Of a stretch of 64,000 bases of DNA, positions 62,350 through 64,000 are shown in pieces. Within the stretch, counting starts at the first letter, position 1, and the number at the start of each line of letters is the position of its first letter. The stretch comes from Lactobacillus kimbladii. GTDB lineage: Bacteria > Bacillota > Bacilli > Lactobacillales > Lactobacillaceae. Where the stretch lies: positions 1,395,240 to 1,459,239 of the forward strand of contig NZ_KQ034007.1 in NCBI RefSeq assembly GCF_000970755.1, given 5' to 3'. The notes below the pieces were generated by a model. That model ran no database searches. It had not been told where the DNA came from and worked only from the letters and a program-made list of their open reading frames with translations. A program made the translations under genes and the position numbers.

Positions 62350-62379
62350 TGCACCACCTTTAAAAAATGACGTGTATAC

Positions 62380-62407
62380 ACTATAAACCTTTTTGACAAT
62401 TTGTAAA
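62380..62407 (-). promoter_or_regulatory. Candidate promoter of clpC
   Basis: TTTACA (62402-62407) and TATAGT (62380-62385) on the minus strand, spacer 16. Confidence 0.5.
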
Positions 62408-63041
62408 ATATTCTGTTTGCAGCAGAAATCTTAGTGTCAAAAAACTTTGCAATCATTATATCAAATACAAGCAGTTCGTGCGACCCAATCCTTCTTTATT
62501 ATTTAAATTAGAAATAATTTTTCAACAGAATACTTGTGCAAGAATCTTAGTGGGCTGTTATAACTTCCAAAAAACTAAAAATTCTCATACTAGCAAAAAT
62601 AAATTACCAACATGAGAATGTAACTGCATATTATTGGGAAAACAGATATTGTACTCAGTTCTTAAAATACCTTTATATCAACGATTATAGCAATAATTTC
62701 GACATATGAAGTCGATTTTAGCCTTTCCAGACGTATAAGATATTTCGTACATTGAAGAATACTAACCATTAAGTTAAAAAACTATAAAATAATTGATTAC
62801 AGCTGGTTATGCTAACAAATGTTGCCCTAATCTAAAAATAAATGTATTGTTTTCACCTAATAAAATTCAATATATTTATTTCCTTAAACTAGCTTTTATA
62901 ACTGTTTTTTTATATTATTGCTTTGAGTATTCTAAATGGTTAGTGACAAGAATTTATACTCGAGAACTAAACAGAAGAAGTTATAATGCCAATACGCTTC
63001 CTAAAGATAATGATAAAATTTGAACATAATATAATTTTTAT
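62408..63041. other. Gene-poor gap between clpC and the Doc-like gene
   Basis: About 630 bases. An 8-bp inverted repeat (62581-62588 with 62612-62619) and a TATAAT at 63030-63035 are present. A 76-codon frame at 62793-63023 begins at TTG without a ribosome site and has one hydrophobic stretch; I do not consider it a supported gene. Confidence 0.4.
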
Positions 63042-63785
63042 ATGAGAAACAGTATGCAAAGATTTCACTATAAAAACCAAGAATATGATGGACTTGTAAT
63101 TTTTCCTTTTGATCCCAACGCAAAAGATAATACAATGCAATTAAATGAATTTGCTGAAATAATTGGTGAAGGACTACTTACCAAAGAAAAGTGGAAACCA
63201 ATACCTACCGAAAGCAATAGGAATAAGATAGTGCCAAATGAAGATGGTACATCAATTATGGAAATTCCAACTTTAAATGGTTTAAAGAAGTTACTGGCTA
63301 TAGCTCAGCCGATAAGTTATTTAACAGTAAAACGAACTTGTGAACTAAACTTTAAATCTCAAGAAATTTTTAATGAAGAATCATATAGCGGTGACTATTA
63401 TTTAAAAGAGCCTGGCATAATTGAAAACTTATTATACAGAGTTGAGAATTCAATTGTTTTCGGAGAAAATCGTCTACCAACAATAATCACTAAAGCTGCT
63501 AGTCTATGGTATACAATCGCCAGATACCAGGCATTTAGCAATGGGAACAAAAGAACAGCTTTATTAGCAACTGTAGACTTTTTGCAAAATAATTTTTTGA
63601 TCTTTAATTTAGGGCCAAAAACGGACTTAGAAAAACAGCTCTATAACGTTTCACTTAAAATTGCTAATGATGAGTATTCGGAAGAAAACGTCAAATTATT
63701 TATTAAGGACCATGTTATAGTAGATTTTGATATGCTTAATTACCTTATAACTTACGTTCCACAGTTTAAAATAATAGACAGTTGA
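63042..63785 (+). CDS. Fic/Doc-family protein with altered catalytic motif
   Basis: A 247-residue protein. The Doc-type core YQAFSNGNKRTALLA at residues 162-176 matches HxFxNANKRTA except that the catalytic His is Gln163. The Lys-Arg-Thr anchor and downstream helix are kept. An N-terminal domain of about 160 residues is much longer than in phage P1 Doc and contains no antitoxin motif I know. Doc toxins phosphorylate EF-Tu and Fic enzymes AMPylate; loss of His suggests an inactive or changed activity. No strong ribosome site is seen; the TATAAT box ends seven bases before the ATG, so translation may be leaderless or use an ATG at 63054. Confidence 0.75.
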   Translation: MRNSMQRFHYKNQEYDGLVIFPFDPNAKDNTMQLNEFAEIIGEGLLTKEKWKPIPTESNRNKIVPNEDGTSIMEIPTLNGLKKLLAIAQPISYLTVKRTCELNFKSQEIFNEESYSGDYYLKEPGIIENLLYRVENSIVFGENRLPTIITKAASLWYTIARYQAFSNGNKRTALLATVDFLQNNFLIFNLGPKTDLEKQLYNVSLKIANDEYSEENVKLFIKDHVIVDFDMLNYLITYVPQFKIIDS

Positions 63786-63833
63786 ATTTAATTGTGGTAG
63801 TTTGTAGAATTAGGAAGGTAGGAGGATAACATC

Positions 63834-63998
63834 ATGGAAAATAAATTTAGATTAATTTCTCCTTCTGAAGAACAAATCAGAAAATCATCTAGGCCTAGAA
63901 GTAAACAAGAAGAACAACTTATACATGAATATAGAAATAATCAGATTCAGAATAATAAACCTTTAATACGAGTTTTAAAAAGGTTGAGTAAAACTTAA
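63834..63998 (+). CDS. Small basic protein downstream of the Doc-like gene
   Basis: A 54-residue hydrophilic protein with AGGAGG seven bases before ATG, a much stronger site than that of the Doc-like gene. It is rich in Arg, Lys, Gln and Glu (helical, no cysteine, no membrane segment) and ends two bases from the window edge. Lying 48 bases after the Doc-like gene, it may be a partner such as an antitoxin, but antitoxins usually precede doc. I do not recognise the family. Confidence 0.7.
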   Translation: MENKFRLISPSEEQIRKSSRPRSKQEEQLIHEYRNNQIQNNKPLIRVLKRLSKT

Positions 63999-64000
63999 AT

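Noticed and set aside
62380-62440. CtsR operator at clpC
   Set aside because: A TGTCAAA heptamer occurs, but the second repeat at the required spacing is missing.
62431-62545. Repeated AATCTTAGTG as a direct repeat or insertion-sequence end
   Set aside because: Only ten bases match in AT-rich DNA and no target duplication or transposase is seen.
62793-63023. 76-codon frame upstream of the Doc-like gene, as a possible antitoxin
   Set aside because: It starts at TTG without a ribosome site, has a hydrophobic middle and no recognisable DNA-binding or antitoxin pattern.
1-64000. rRNA, tRNA, CRISPR arrays, prophage or intact insertion sequences
   Set aside because: No tRNA-like cloverleaf, rRNA segment, regularly spaced repeat, transposase or phage gene was recognised on either strand.

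Overview
The window looks like the chromosome of a Lactobacillus in the narrow sense (acidophilus/delbrueckii group). The reasons are AT-rich DNA, strong AGGAGG-type ribosome sites, a PepC-type aminopeptidase, a galK-galT pair, a class II GalT, and the Firmicutes order of ribosomal genes followed by ecfA1-ecfA2-ecfT-truA-rplM-rpsI. No rRNA, tRNA, CRISPR array, intact insertion sequence or prophage was seen. The species cannot be named from this alone.

Layout. Positions 1-18000 are a mixed housekeeping and accessory region, mostly on the minus strand: radA and dut, pepC, a small ABC exporter, galK-galT with a promoter and a CcpA-like site, a polynucleotide-kinase-like protein, two histidine phosphatases, a CDF metal exporter, a TauE-like exporter, an sdpR-sdpI-like pair behind a 36-bp palindrome, a HAD-like protein lacking catalytic residues, a DJ-1-like protein, a choloylglycine-hydrolase-family enzyme and a secreted protein. 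Positions 18000-28600 hold a P-type cation ATPase, a possible small independent transcript, a SemiSWEET plus unknown-protein operon, an S66 peptidase, a MacB-like ABC pair, a DUF6176 protein and a decayed segment next to rpsI.

Positions 28595-50218 are the translation core. Read along the minus strand they run rpsL-rpsG-fusA, then rpsJ to rplQ (S10, spc and alpha operons with secY, adk, infA, rpoA), then the ECF vitamin transporter core, truA, rplM and rpsI. Several of these genes start with TTG or GTG, each with a strong ribosome site. Positions 50400-52260 hold a prepilin peptidase, an ECF S-component and a DUF3021 gene broken by a stop codon. rpoC, rpoB and clpC follow. The right edge has a Fic/Doc-like protein whose catalytic His position is Gln, followed by a small basic protein.

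The observations most worth a second look are: (1) a degenerate 47-bp copy of the rpsI 3' end about 1.5 kb downstream of rpsI, bracketing gene debris, which looks like the scar of an element integrated at the end of rpsI; (2) a possible short transcript with its own promoter and terminator, holding a 33-codon reading frame, between the ATPase and the SemiSWEET operon; (3) the SemiSWEET operon itself; and (4) the Doc-like gene with its downstream partner.
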